Positions 40,846 to 47,804 of a stretch of 64,000 nt of DNA are shown here, piece by piece. The translations under genes were made by a program, and so were the position numbers. Each line of letters begins with the position of its first letter. The first letter of the stretch is position 1. Origin of the DNA: a virus; IMG/VR virus record IMGVR_UViG_3300037261_000033, positions 1-64,000 of that record; one strand, written 5' to 3'. The notes beneath the pieces were generated by a model. The model saw only the letters and a program-made list of their open reading frames with translations. It was not told the DNA's origin and did no database searches.

Positions 40846-40932
40846 CGGATGGGGTAGGATTCGAACCTACGGCGCGTTACCGCGCGTCAGTTTTCGGGAC
40901 TGTTGCGATAAACCGGACTCCGCCACCCATCC
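40846..40932 (-). tRNA. tRNA-Ser (CGA)
   Basis: An 87-nt class II tRNA. Acceptor stem GGATGGG/CCCATCC pairs fully. The D stem is GCG/CGC. Anticodon arm ACAGT-CCCGAAA-ACTGA gives anticodon CGA (reads UCG). The long variable arm has a CGCG/CGCG stem, and the T arm is GTAGG-TTCGAAT-CCTAC. The discriminator base is G, as in bacterial tRNA-Ser. CCA is not encoded. Position 33 is C, where U is nearly universal. Confidence 0.85.
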
Positions 40933-41134
40933 TTATTTGTAGCGGCCCCGGCGCTGTAATACCATCGAGACCGTAAGGGAAAGCCCTCTCTGTCTCTCAG
41001 TGCGCACAAATTATTACAACCGCCAAGGCCGCGTCCGAAACTTACGGTGCGTTTTCGTTAGAGCTAATGCTTTTTACGAAGGCTGCGGCTGTTTGTGTGT
41101 CCGCGAATGGATCGATTCCGAGGGGCTGGTTACA
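40933..41134 (-). other. 202-bp gap upstream of tRNA-Ser
   Basis: I see no supported gene here. On the minus strand only an 11-codon frame exists, overlapping the tRNA leader. No clear promoter hexamers or terminator hairpin were found. It may serve as a processing leader for the tRNA. Confidence 0.4.
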
Positions 41135-41242
41135 CTATACGCCATCACGACCTGCGTAGGCAGCGCCGAATTTCCCGCGCTTGCCATTGTAGTCGGCGAC
41201 AATGAAGCCTTTACCGTACTTTTCGATTGCGAAGTGTTCCAT
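41135..41242 (-). CDS. 35-residue protein
   Basis: ATG 41242 follows the stop of the upstream gene directly (TAAATG) and the frame ends at TAG 41137-41135. It encodes EHFAIEKYGKGFIVADYNGK and RGKFGAAYAGRDGV, a compact hydrophobic/charged pattern that looks protein-like and not random. Function unknown. Coupling is the main support. Confidence 0.5.
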   Translation of the reverse strand: MEHFAIEKYGKGFIVADYNGKRGKFGAAYAGRDGV

Positions 41243-41494
41243 TTATTTCCCTTCCCTCACCGTTACGCGCTTACCGGAAACTGGATCGATAAAGACGATT
41301 GCCTTTTCAGACATAGCCATGTTCACGCAGGTTACGCAGCGCGGACTCTCCGGTGTCGCGCCGCTTCGCCATGTCAGCCGCGCTCTATTATTACAAATCG
41401 CCGCCGCTCGCACCCTGCCCTCATCTCGATTGATGACGCATAGGTGTGCGTCACGATCTTGGTCGCTCAAGAGCCATTGCATTTCCGCGTTCAT
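41243..41494 (-). CDS. small hypothetical protein
   Basis: 83 residues from ATG 41494, in an ATGA overlap with the preceding gene. Sequence 'DRDAHLCVINRDEGRVRAAAICNNRARLTWRSGATPESPRCVTCVNMAMSEKAIVFIDPVSGKRVTVREGK' contains CVTC and a beta-hairpin end. No family recognised. Longer upstream start at 41539 lies within the neighbour and is rejected. Confidence 0.5.
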   Translation of the reverse strand: MNAEMQWLLSDQDRDAHLCVINRDEGRVRAAAICNNRARLTWRSGATPESPRCVTCVNMAMSEKAIVFIDPVSGKRVTVREGK

Positions 41495-41754
41495 CGCGCA
41501 GCGCCTTTCGACAAATGATAACCAGCGCAGAACGGACATGGGTAAATATGAAGCTGCTCCGCTCTCCCATGCCGCCCTCTTCGTCGCATTGCTAGATTAA
41601 AAACTGTGCGCGCTTCTTTCTTATCCGCGTAGCGTTTTTTGCCCGTGCACATCCGCTCCCGGCGCGCTTCGTCTGCGTCCGTAGCGTCCTGTAATGGCGG
41701 GTATTCGTTCATGCCGGTAGAACTTGATCTAGCTGGTAGCGCTTGCGCAGCCAT
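41491..41754 (-). CDS. small zinc-finger-like protein
   Basis: 87 residues from ATG 41754 (TAATG overlap with the lipoprotein stop). 'CTGKKRYADKKEARTVFNLAMRRRGRHGRAEQLHIYPCPFCAGYHLSKG' matches a recurrent small phage protein pattern ('C..K..y.....A..........l..Y.CP.C..wHl.k'), with one Cys upstream and CPxC-x2-H downstream as probable zinc ligands. Function unknown. Confidence 0.65.
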   Translation of the reverse strand: MAAQALPARSSSTGMNEYPPLQDATDADEARRERMCTGKKRYADKKEARTVFNLAMRRRGRHGRAEQLHIYPCPFCAGYHLSKGAAR

Positions 41755-42305
41755 TATTTCGGCTGAACGGTCGGTGTCGGTTGCGGTGTAGCGCTCGCAT
41801 TTACTGCTTCGCCCCGCATTGGTGGCGCTGTCTTTCCGGGGCCGGGGTCTTGCCCTGTAGGAACTGGCGTAGAAGCGGCGCGAATATGCCAGCGCACGTT
41901 CCATCCGTCCGCTTCCCGCGTCGCGATTGGTTCGTAGTCCCCGCTGTTCAACGTTGTCCCCTCAACCGGCAGTCCCTTCGTTACTTCTGCGCCGTCATCC
42001 CGAATGATTTTTCCCCAAGCGTTGCCTTTCTCGTCTGTAAGGAAAAAGCCTTTGCGCGCTATCCGCGCCGCGCGTTCTTGCTCCGTCTCGTACGGATTAA
42101 TGATCTCGGGTATCGGTATCGGCGTCACGCTCGGCGCGATGATAGCGTTGATCGCTTTCTCGATTCGCTCAAGCCGCGCCATAGCGTCCGGCGTTGGTGA
42201 TACGGGTTGTGTCGTTACCGGCGTTGGACTTGGTGCGTTTGATTGTGGCGCTTTGCCGCACGCTACTAAAAGCGCAGCGGCGATGATCATGACTATCGTT
42301 TTCAT
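41754..42305 (-). CDS. phage-encoded lipoprotein
   Basis: 183 residues. The N-terminus MKTIVMIIAAALLVAC-GK is a signal peptide with a lipobox (LVAC), so the mature protein should start at the Cys and be lipidated. Pro/Thr-rich linkers (PSPTPVTTQPVSPTP; a similar run at the C-terminus) flank a small central domain (residues about 75-150, 'FFLTDEKGNAWGKIIRDDGAEVTKGLPVEGTTLNSGDYEPI'). A spanin, superinfection-exclusion or other envelope role is possible. Its neighbours are not clearly lysis genes. This is the best evidence in the window for a diderm host. Confidence 0.75.
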   Translation of the reverse strand: MKTIVMIIAAALLVACGKAPQSNAPSPTPVTTQPVSPTPDAMARLERIEKAINAIIAPSVTPIPIPEIINPYETEQERAARIARKGFFLTDEKGNAWGKIIRDDGAEVTKGLPVEGTTLNSGDYEPIATREADGWNVRWHIRAASTPVPTGQDPGPGKTAPPMRGEAVNASATPQPTPTVQPK

Positions 42306-42339
42306 TTTTGTTCCCCCTATAGTTTGCGTGCTTTTCTTC

Positions 42340-42804
42340 CTAAATACACTTCCATGTTGTCCGAGAACGGATATATGAAATCGCTGTTCGACTCATTTTA
42401 AATCGCTCAGATAACTGTTGAATATTATCGCCTGAATTACGTATTTCCAAAACGTCAGTTGCGTTCAACTTTGCCCTCGCGTGTTCCTCTCCTGACTGAT
42501 CACCTCTGCGGCCCTTAGCTATACAATCTCTTATGTTGTCTAGCTGTGTTCCGAGGAACAAATGCTTCGGATTAACGCAAGGAGGAGTATCGCAGGAATG
42601 TAGCACATTTACCCCCTGCGGAATTTCTCCAAAATGGATAATCCATGATGCCCGATGCGCTTGCATGTTTTTACCATCAACCCTAATTATTCCGTAATCG
42701 TTTACATCTCTACATGCCGTCCAGAGCCAACAATTAGAGAAAGGTTCCGGCGTGAATTTATCACGAAAACGTTCAGGGAATGTTTGAGGCCATCTCTTAG
42801 ACAT
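42340..42804 (-). CDS. HNH homing endonuclease
   Basis: 154 residues. N-terminal 'CWLWTACRDVNDYGIIRVDGKNMQAHRASWIIHFGEIP', then the HNH_3 core 'VLHSCDTPPCVNPKHLFLGTQLDNIRDCIAKGRRGDQ', then 'SGEEHARAKLNATDVLEIRNS' and a C-terminal helix-turn-helix-like region (LSERFKMSRTAISYIRSRTTW). This is the usual architecture of free-standing phage homing endonucleases. It stands between the lipoprotein and a small hypothetical gene. Confidence 0.88.
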   Translation of the reverse strand: MSKRWPQTFPERFRDKFTPEPFSNCWLWTACRDVNDYGIIRVDGKNMQAHRASWIIHFGEIPQGVNVLHSCDTPPCVNPKHLFLGTQLDNIRDCIAKGRRGDQSGEEHARAKLNATDVLEIRNSGDNIQQLSERFKMSRTAISYIRSRTTWKCI

Positions 42805-42808
42805 TTTC

Positions 42809-43144
42809 CTAGTCCGTGGAAATTACTAACTTCGGTTCGCTTTCCGGCAATCTCTTGCCGTCTTTATCTGTGAAAATCAAGATTACCTTTTTCTCTTTCG
42901 CGTCGTGTTCAACGCTCACGATGCAATCCTCGTCCGGCATCGACATCGCTGCGCGGTAGTCGCCCTCGTCCATCTCGATGCGCCCGCCAGATTTGAACAC
43001 CGCCGTCCATAGCATTCGTTGCACCTTGTTCAGCACGCGTTTCAACTCCTGATTGTTCTCTCGGAGTATCCGGTTCTGAACCGGGTATGGCATCGACGGC
43101 GCTGGCATTGTCTTGTGCGCCCGGTTTTTGAATTTACTACCCAT
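42809..43144 (-). CDS. hypothetical protein
   Basis: 111 residues with a helical N-terminal half (NRILRENNQELKRVLNKVQRMLWTAV) and a beta-rich end (EDCIVSVEHDAKEKKVILIFTDKDGKRLPE). It has the form of a small coiled-coil plus beta domain found in many phages. Function unknown. Confidence 0.55.
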   Translation of the reverse strand: MGSKFKNRAHKTMPAPSMPYPVQNRILRENNQELKRVLNKVQRMLWTAVFKSGGRIEMDEGDYRAAMSMPDEDCIVSVEHDAKEKKVILIFTDKDGKRLPESEPKLVISTD

Positions 43145-43149
43145 TTCTG

Positions 43150-43479
43150 TTATGCCGCTTTCTTAATACTCATCGGCGCTAAACTGTAAATTGCTACCGG
43201 CTCACCAAATGTACCGTCTGTTTCAAATCTGAGCGCGTATCCGTTCTTTCGGACAATCCTCTCCATTTGAGCAAGAGGGTTAACGACTTCGCAAATGAAT
43301 CCGTTCGCATGAATCGCCTCGACTAAACGTCGAAAGTCGCCGCGCCCGCGATGCTGCGATACTATCAAGCAAACTCGGATAGCGTTACCGGTTTTCCAAA
43401 GATAGCCATTAAACTTATCGCGTGTGAATCCGAACTGCGCGGCGCGCTTCGTGTCTAAGTCGATGATGCCGTCCTTCAT
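43150..43479 (-). CDS. GNAT-like small protein
   Basis: 109 residues from ATG 43479 (TAATG overlap). 'GNAIRVCLIVSQHRGRGDFRRLVEAIHANGFICEVVNPLAQMERIVRKNGYALRF' resembles a minimal acetyltransferase-like fold seen in phage genomes ('iS....G.G.f..Ll..i...G..v.v..P...m..il.k.GF'). The full acetyl-CoA loop is not complete, so an enzymatic role is uncertain. Confidence 0.55.
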   Translation of the reverse strand: MKDGIIDLDTKRAAQFGFTRDKFNGYLWKTGNAIRVCLIVSQHRGRGDFRRLVEAIHANGFICEVVNPLAQMERIVRKNGYALRFETDGTFGEPVAIYSLAPMSIKKAA

Positions 43480-43670
43480 TACGGTTTCTGAGGTTGGTTC
43501 ATATCCCAAATGCGAGGCGGGAAAATGTCGATGTTGATTTTCCCCCACGGCGTCGGTAATCCAAACCAAAGCGCCCAAAGGAAAAGAATAGTTAAGACGA
43601 TTGACGGAATACAACCGCATCCGCCGAAACAACAGTCGGAACTACAGCTATTAGATTCTGATTCGCTCAT
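43479..43670 (-). CDS. small Cys-rich membrane protein
   Basis: 63 residues. The N-terminus is Cys/Ser-rich (SESESNSCSSDCCFGGCGC), followed by one hydrophobic segment (IPSIVLTILFLWALWFGLP) and a short C-terminal tail. It probably spans the inner membrane once. Overlaps its neighbours by ATGA and TAATG. Function unknown. Confidence 0.65.
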   Translation of the reverse strand: MSESESNSCSSDCCFGGCGCIPSIVLTILFLWALWFGLPTPWGKINIDIFPPRIWDMNQPQKP

Positions 43671-43894
43671 AATCCGTCTCCCGGTCGCGGTTTATTGTTG
43701 TGGCGCGCCAGCATATCGAGCACGTCGATCTTCACCGCTTCCAATGCTCCTACTACGCCGAACACGGTAAGCTTGTCGCTCTCGTTTATGTAGCGCCTCA
43801 CGACCGCGTGTAATTCGTAATAAACCATTTCCGCTTCTGCTCCCGAATCGCTCACGACTTCCCTTGTTTCTCTTGGCATTTCGGGCGGCGTCAT
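43667..43894 (-). CDS. small helical hypothetical protein
   Basis: 75 residues, 'EAEMVYYELHAVVRRYINESDKLTVFGVVGALEAVKIDVLDMLARHNNK', a common small phage protein type consisting of two helices around a 'T.f.v.GaLe.vk.dvl' turn. It has ATGA overlaps on both sides. Function unknown. Confidence 0.6.
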   Translation of the reverse strand: MTPPEMPRETREVVSDSGAEAEMVYYELHAVVRRYINESDKLTVFGVVGALEAVKIDVLDMLARHNNKPRPGDGL

Positions 43895-44178
43895 TCCATT
43901 GCGTTCCCGACGTAATCTTTGGGAATGTGTCCCCGCGTGTGGCCGACTACATAGAATGGAGCGCCGTTCCTTCCGCCTCTTACCTCAACCCATTTGTAGT
44001 GCATCTTGCTCAAGCCAGTTTCGAATAAGGCGTTTGTCCGGGCCAAACCTACGTCATCGCATCTACCCGTTATCTCTCCAATGACCTCAATATGGTCACG
44101 GAACTCCGACCGAACCATCAGCGCAACAATGAGAATCACCGTAACGGTGGCGATGACTTGAAGAGTTGTTGTTTTCAT
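43891..44178 (-). CDS. membrane-anchored small protein
   Basis: 95 residues from ATG 44178; TTG 44190 is possible. The N-terminus KTTTLQVIATVTVILIVALMV is a membrane anchor, followed by a soluble domain with 'DDVGLARTNALFETGLSKMHYKWVEVRGGRNGAPFYVVGH'. No family recognised. Confidence 0.6.
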   Translation of the reverse strand: MKTTTLQVIATVTVILIVALMVRSEFRDHIEVIGEITGRCDDVGLARTNALFETGLSKMHYKWVEVRGGRNGAPFYVVGHTRGHIPKDYVGNAME

Positions 44179-44186
44179 TTCCCTAC

Positions 44187-44528
44187 TCAACCCTCCGCCT
44201 CATCCTTGGAATTGGAAAGCTCTTTCTCTAGCGCGTATTCGGCTAATTGCGCTACGCAAATCTGCTCCGTGCTGCAATTCTCGCAGATCGTAATTGCGTG
44301 GGCATGATTCATCAGGTTTTCAGTCATTTCCTCGTCTGGCCCCATAACTGATGCGAGCCGTCCGTTACCGCCAAGCATCATTGCCAGTCCGTTCTGTCGT
44401 TGGAGCGCAGGAAGGTCGAGCATGTGCCGATTGATTGTGACGCGATAAAACAACGGTACTCGCGCCTCGCCGATTTTCTTTTTGCAATGCGCGCATATCG
44501 CCGCCGCTCTTAGCTCTGCTTCTTTCAT
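44187..44528 (-). CDS. protein with two CxxC zinc sites
   Basis: 113 residues with 'CAHCKKKIGEA' near the start and 'CENCSTEQIC' in the second half, a split zinc ribbon like those in small phage proteins. The linker is hydrophobic and helical. It overlaps the recombinase-like gene by ATGA. Function unknown. Confidence 0.6.
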   Translation of the reverse strand: MKEAELRAAAICAHCKKKIGEARVPLFYRVTINRHMLDLPALQRQNGLAMMLGGNGRLASVMGPDEEMTENLMNHAHAITICENCSTEQICVAQLAEYALEKELSNSKDEAEG

Positions 44529-45133
44529 CCCTGCCCTTCCCCTTTTTTCTCCGCCACGTATTCGCGCAGAAGTTCACTCGCTTTTGTATTCCCGCAGCCT
44601 ACGGCCTTAGCGAGATCGCGAGTACTCGGTAACGTGTCATCCTTCGCGTCCGTTAACCTTTCTATGGTTTTCCGTGTCGCTTTAAGCGTAAAGGTGCGCG
44701 GACGGCCGATAATCGCGCCACCGGCCTTCGCGTTTGCGAGTCCTAGCTTGCGGTTTTCGCGGATGTAATGAACGTGCGCCGCCGCCAGCGCCCTTATTAC
44801 TTGCGGCTCGACCGTCTTCGGTTTGTCGGCGTAGAACCATAGCCCGGTCGCGATTGAATGCACGCTGACGCCCGCGTCAAGGAGCGCGGTAATCTGCTTC
44901 ACCAACCCCGGCACGTCGCGCCCCAAGTCCGAGAGCTTATCGATGACGATTACTTTCGGCACGCCTTCGCCTTGCTCCGTCCACCGCAACGCCTGCGCTA
45001 GTCCGCGCTGGCCGCTCGTCGCGTCCCATGAGAAGCCGCCGAACTGCTGCGCGCTCGTCCCCCTGATCGCTCGCTCAAGAAATTCCTTCGCGCTCTCCTC
45101 GTTCTCCGTCCGTGTGTAGCAGAAGTAAAACAT
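44525..45133 (-). CDS. serine-recombinase homologue lacking the catalytic serine
   Basis: 202 residues with a resolvase/invertase fold: N-terminal 'YFCYTRTENEESAKEFLERAI' in place of the usual 'gYaRvSt.eQ', 'KVIVIDKLSDLGRDVPGLV' in place of 'kLDRLgR', and 'IIGRPRTF' followed by a C-terminal helix-turn-helix (STRDLAKAVGCGNTKASELL). The residue aligned with the active-site serine is Glu10, and no nearby Ser fits. It cannot cut DNA by the normal mechanism, and is probably a DNA-binding regulator or a repurposed fold. It lies inside an accessory block and not beside any attachment site. Confidence 0.75.
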   Translation of the reverse strand: MFYFCYTRTENEESAKEFLERAIRGTSAQQFGGFSWDATSGQRGLAQALRWTEQGEGVPKVIVIDKLSDLGRDVPGLVKQITALLDAGVSVHSIATGLWFYADKPKTVEPQVIRALAAAHVHYIRENRKLGLANAKAGGAIIGRPRTFTLKATRKTIERLTDAKDDTLPSTRDLAKAVGCGNTKASELLREYVAEKKGEGQG

Positions 45134-45134
45134 C

Positions 45135-45416
45135 TCAGTTGATCGAAACGTGCAATTCCGCGTAGCAAACCCAACGACGCAGCCCTTGAAGCGGTTCCGC
45201 CTCTAGCACTGTTGGGCACGCGAACCAAGCATCTCGCCGCGCCCCTGCCTCATGTATTATTCTATCGCCCTCTTCCCGAAACGGAATATCTGTCGCCTCT
45301 AATTCTTGCTCGGTTTTGCACCGCTTACACGTTACGACTTTCCCCGCCCACCAATGGCGCGCAGTTACTGGCGGTCTCTCGCCGTTTTTCAATTGTTTCA
45401 TCTTATCGTCTTTCAC
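45135..45416 (-). CDS. small Cys-containing protein
   Basis: 93 residues; GTG 45416 overlaps the HerA-like stop, and ATG 45401 (KQLKNGERP) is an alternative. 'VTCKRCKTEQELEATDIPFREEGDRIIHE' holds a CxxC, but no second pair is close, so zinc binding is uncertain. Function unknown. Confidence 0.55.
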   Translation of the reverse strand: MKDDKMKQLKNGERPPVTARHWWAGKVVTCKRCKTEQELEATDIPFREEGDRIIHEAGARRDAWFACPTVLEAEPLQGLRRWVCYAELHVSIN

Positions 45417-47239
45417 TGATAAAACTCTTCACTGATTCGTATTGGTTGGCCGCGCGTGATTAGTTCCAGTGTCCGCAGTCTGGAAAGTGAATTGTTGAAT
45501 CCACCGCTGCTAGCGGAGTAACCCGTTACGGCTCCAATCTCATCCGCCGTCATTCCGTTCGGATAATTCGCGGCGAGCGTTTCGAGAATTGTCCGCTCGC
45601 ATTTGCTGCTCCGCCCAAGCCAGTGATCGAGCAATCCTTGACCTGTCGGTAATGGCTTCCAATCTCCGAGCGTTGAAAGTCCCCCCTCTGTAATCTGAAT
45701 TGGATTGCCGCGAGTGATGCAATTTCCAAACGGTTTATCATCACTCGGGGCTGATCTTAGCCTACTTAATGAGTTATTGAAGCCGCCCGATGTTCCTGAA
45801 TAGCCAGTAAGGATCGCTACCTGAGTCGAGGATCGGCCTTGTGGATATTGCGCCAGCGCGGAGAGAATTGTTCTTTCGCACTTTGACAGTCCATTTTCTA
45901 TTCTCGGGACAGTAACGCGCGGTCGAGACGGCGGCGTAATCGTGAATGGCTCATTATGTCGGACGTGCACCGCTATTGGAATCTCTTCATCGATCATGCC
46001 TTTCATGACCTTCACCGCATTAGCTGCGTCGGCCCTTAACTTTTCAAATGTTTTCGTGCGCGCCTCGATTATTCCTTGCACCTTGCTCATAGCCGATTGC
46101 ACGGCGCTGTCTATCGCTGCCTTTAGTTCTTCCTGCGGGACTTCCTTGAAGTCGTGAGCGATAACGTTGACTAAGATTTTCATAGCTTGTTGAAGTGCTC
46201 TTTTAGTCCGGCGTAGTTCTTCGGCTTTCGGAGCGGTTTCGATTGATGGTGACGGCTGGCGCTGCGCCTTTTCTAACTGCCGCCGTAATACCGTGAGTTG
46301 CTCTTTTAGTTCGCGCGGATCATTTGCTTTTGCTTCCTCGATAACTGAGGCCAATTTTGCGGTGACTTCGGCTAGGTCAACGTCGGCCCAACTTCGGTTG
46401 TTTACCTTTTTCTGTAACTGCGGCGGCGCGAAGGAATCGAATGTCTTGAATATCGGAAAATCCGTTATGATCGGGCCGAAGTCTATTTCAGGTGACCAAA
46501 TCCACGCGCTTCCGCGCGCTAGTCGCGCCAGCGTGTCGAGAACTTCTTTCCCTTGTTCCTTATCACCGCATCCCTTTATCCAATCTTCAACCGCGCCGCG
46601 ATCTGCCGCGTGAATTACGCGCATCGCGACTAACGTTTCGCACGAAGTCAGCGTGTCGTTGTGAACTTTCTGCGGTCGCTGCGATGCGATTAAGCAAACG
46701 ATCCCAAGTCCGCGCCCCTCACTCAATAGTCGATTCGACCAATGCAGGCATTTGCCCGCTTGCGGGTCGAGAATCTTACCCTTCGGAGCGAAGTTATGGA
46801 ACTCGTCACCCACGAGATAAAGCTCGCCGGAATTGGCGTTGAAAATGCCGGACGCGAAGTCAATCCAGAATTGCACCATGTGCGCAGTCATCCAGCCACG
46901 AAAACCGATGATCGCTGGCCGGTTCCCGCTCGTTATCAGTTCGGCTACGTGCTTGCCCGACTGCTGGTTAATCGGAACGTCTGTCGCGTTTTCCTTTTTG
47001 AAATCACCGAAAGTGATAATTGGATAGCCCGGCCCTTTGCCGTCCGCCGATGCTTTCAGTCCCCACCAATCTCCCTTTGGGTCGATGATGCAGACGCGCT
47101 TCCCGCGCGATAGTAAGTGCTCGACGATATGGCGAAGCGCGGATGACTTACCCGCCCCGGTCTTACCAAGTACGACAAGATGTTGATCTAGTATCTCGTC
47201 TGGAAAGCATAACTTCACCGCGCGTGGCGTTACGCTCAT
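45413..47239 (-). CDS. HerA/VirD4-like ATPase with two winged-helix repeats
   Basis: 608 residues. The N-terminal ATPase of the DUF87/HerA group has Walker A 'LGKTGAGKSSAL' (24-35), 'VCIIDPKGDWWGL', Walker B 'ELYLVGDEFHNFAP', and 'GIVCLIASQRPQKVHNDTLTSCETLVAMRV', the typical translocase sensor region. A coiled coil spans about 270-330. The C-terminus holds two near-identical winged-helix repeats starting at about 452 and 545 (SKCERTIL..., each with GGFNNSLSRLR). It is a DNA-translocating ATPase. The wHTH pair may bind DNA or regulate transcription. Confidence 0.85.
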   Translation of the reverse strand: MSVTPRAVKLCFPDEILDQHLVVLGKTGAGKSSALRHIVEHLLSRGKRVCIIDPKGDWWGLKASADGKGPGYPIITFGDFKKENATDVPINQQSGKHVAELITSGNRPAIIGFRGWMTAHMVQFWIDFASGIFNANSGELYLVGDEFHNFAPKGKILDPQAGKCLHWSNRLLSEGRGLGIVCLIASQRPQKVHNDTLTSCETLVAMRVIHAADRGAVEDWIKGCGDKEQGKEVLDTLARLARGSAWIWSPEIDFGPIITDFPIFKTFDSFAPPQLQKKVNNRSWADVDLAEVTAKLASVIEEAKANDPRELKEQLTVLRRQLEKAQRQPSPSIETAPKAEELRRTKRALQQAMKILVNVIAHDFKEVPQEELKAAIDSAVQSAMSKVQGIIEARTKTFEKLRADAANAVKVMKGMIDEEIPIAVHVRHNEPFTITPPSRPRVTVPRIENGLSKCERTILSALAQYPQGRSSTQVAILTGYSGTSGGFNNSLSRLRSAPSDDKPFGNCITRGNPIQITEGGLSTLGDWKPLPTGQGLLDHWLGRSSKCERTILETLAANYPNGMTADEIGAVTGYSASSGGFNNSLSRLRTLELITRGQPIRISEEFYQ

Positions 47240-47580
47240 GTGTTTGACTTAGCGCCTTCCGGCGCCAACTGACCGGCCAGCGCGATATCCTGCGCCGTCT
47301 GCCGCTTTATTCGCGCTAACATCTTGCGCAGGATCGCTTCCAGTTCGCCGATGCGCGCCATCAACTCGCAATTGTGTTGCTCTGTTGCGTTAAACGGCGT
47401 CACCCGGTTCATGACTTTCGGTAAATGACAAATCAGTTTCCGCAATTCGTCGTGCGTGGCGTGGTCGCGGATACCGATTGCCAGCGCGTGTAGCAAACTC
47501 TCTGCGTCTGTCGGCTTGCGCGTTCGGTTGCGCGGTAGCGGGAAGAGTGTTTCGCGCGGTTGTTTCTTTTTCGTGCTCAT
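47236..47580 (-). CDS. hypothetical helical protein
   Basis: 114 residues, basic N-terminus (STKKKQPRETLFPLPRNRTRK) then helical with 'AIGIRDHATHDELRKLICHLPKVMNRV'. It overlaps HerA-like and the 75-residue gene by ATGA. No family recognised; possibly an accessory of the ATPase. Confidence 0.5.
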   Translation of the reverse strand: MSTKKKQPRETLFPLPRNRTRKPTDAESLLHALAIGIRDHATHDELRKLICHLPKVMNRVTPFNATEQHNCELMARIGELEAILRKMLARIKRQTAQDIALAGQLAPEGAKSNT

Positions 47581-47804
47581 ATCTTCTCGAAGATGTAAGA
47601 GTGCGGGGACGTTTCTTCGGTCGCTCCGATTGATTCAACCTTTAATCCGTTCTCGGTTGCCCACTGCGTTACTTTCTCTATTCGCTTCGCCGGGTTCCGT
47701 ACGTCGCGAAATTCGCTGTGAATTGGCTGAGATAGAACGCGCAGCTTCCCCTTCGGTTGCGCCGCGAAGTAAGCCGCGATCTCGTCTGTCGCTTTCCTGC
47801 TCAT
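47577..47804 (-). CDS. small hypothetical protein
   Basis: 75 residues (DEIAAYFAAQPKGKLRVLSQPIHSEFRDVRNPAKRIEKVTQWATENGLKVE). An alpha/beta mini-domain without catalytic motif. Coupled by ATGA on both sides. Function unknown. Confidence 0.5.
   Translation of the reverse strand: MSRKATDEIAAYFAAQPKGKLRVLSQPIHSEFRDVRNPAKRIEKVTQWATENGLKVESIGATEETSPHSYIFEKI

Noticed and set aside
41000-41443. 147-codon plus-strand frame near the tRNA
   Set aside because: It runs opposite two coupled minus-strand genes, lacks a ribosome site and would be the only plus-strand gene in the window.
44525-45133. Integrase / evidence for a temperate phage
   Set aside because: The serine recombinase homologue lacks the active-site serine, is too short for a large serine integrase, and no attachment repeats or repressor were found.
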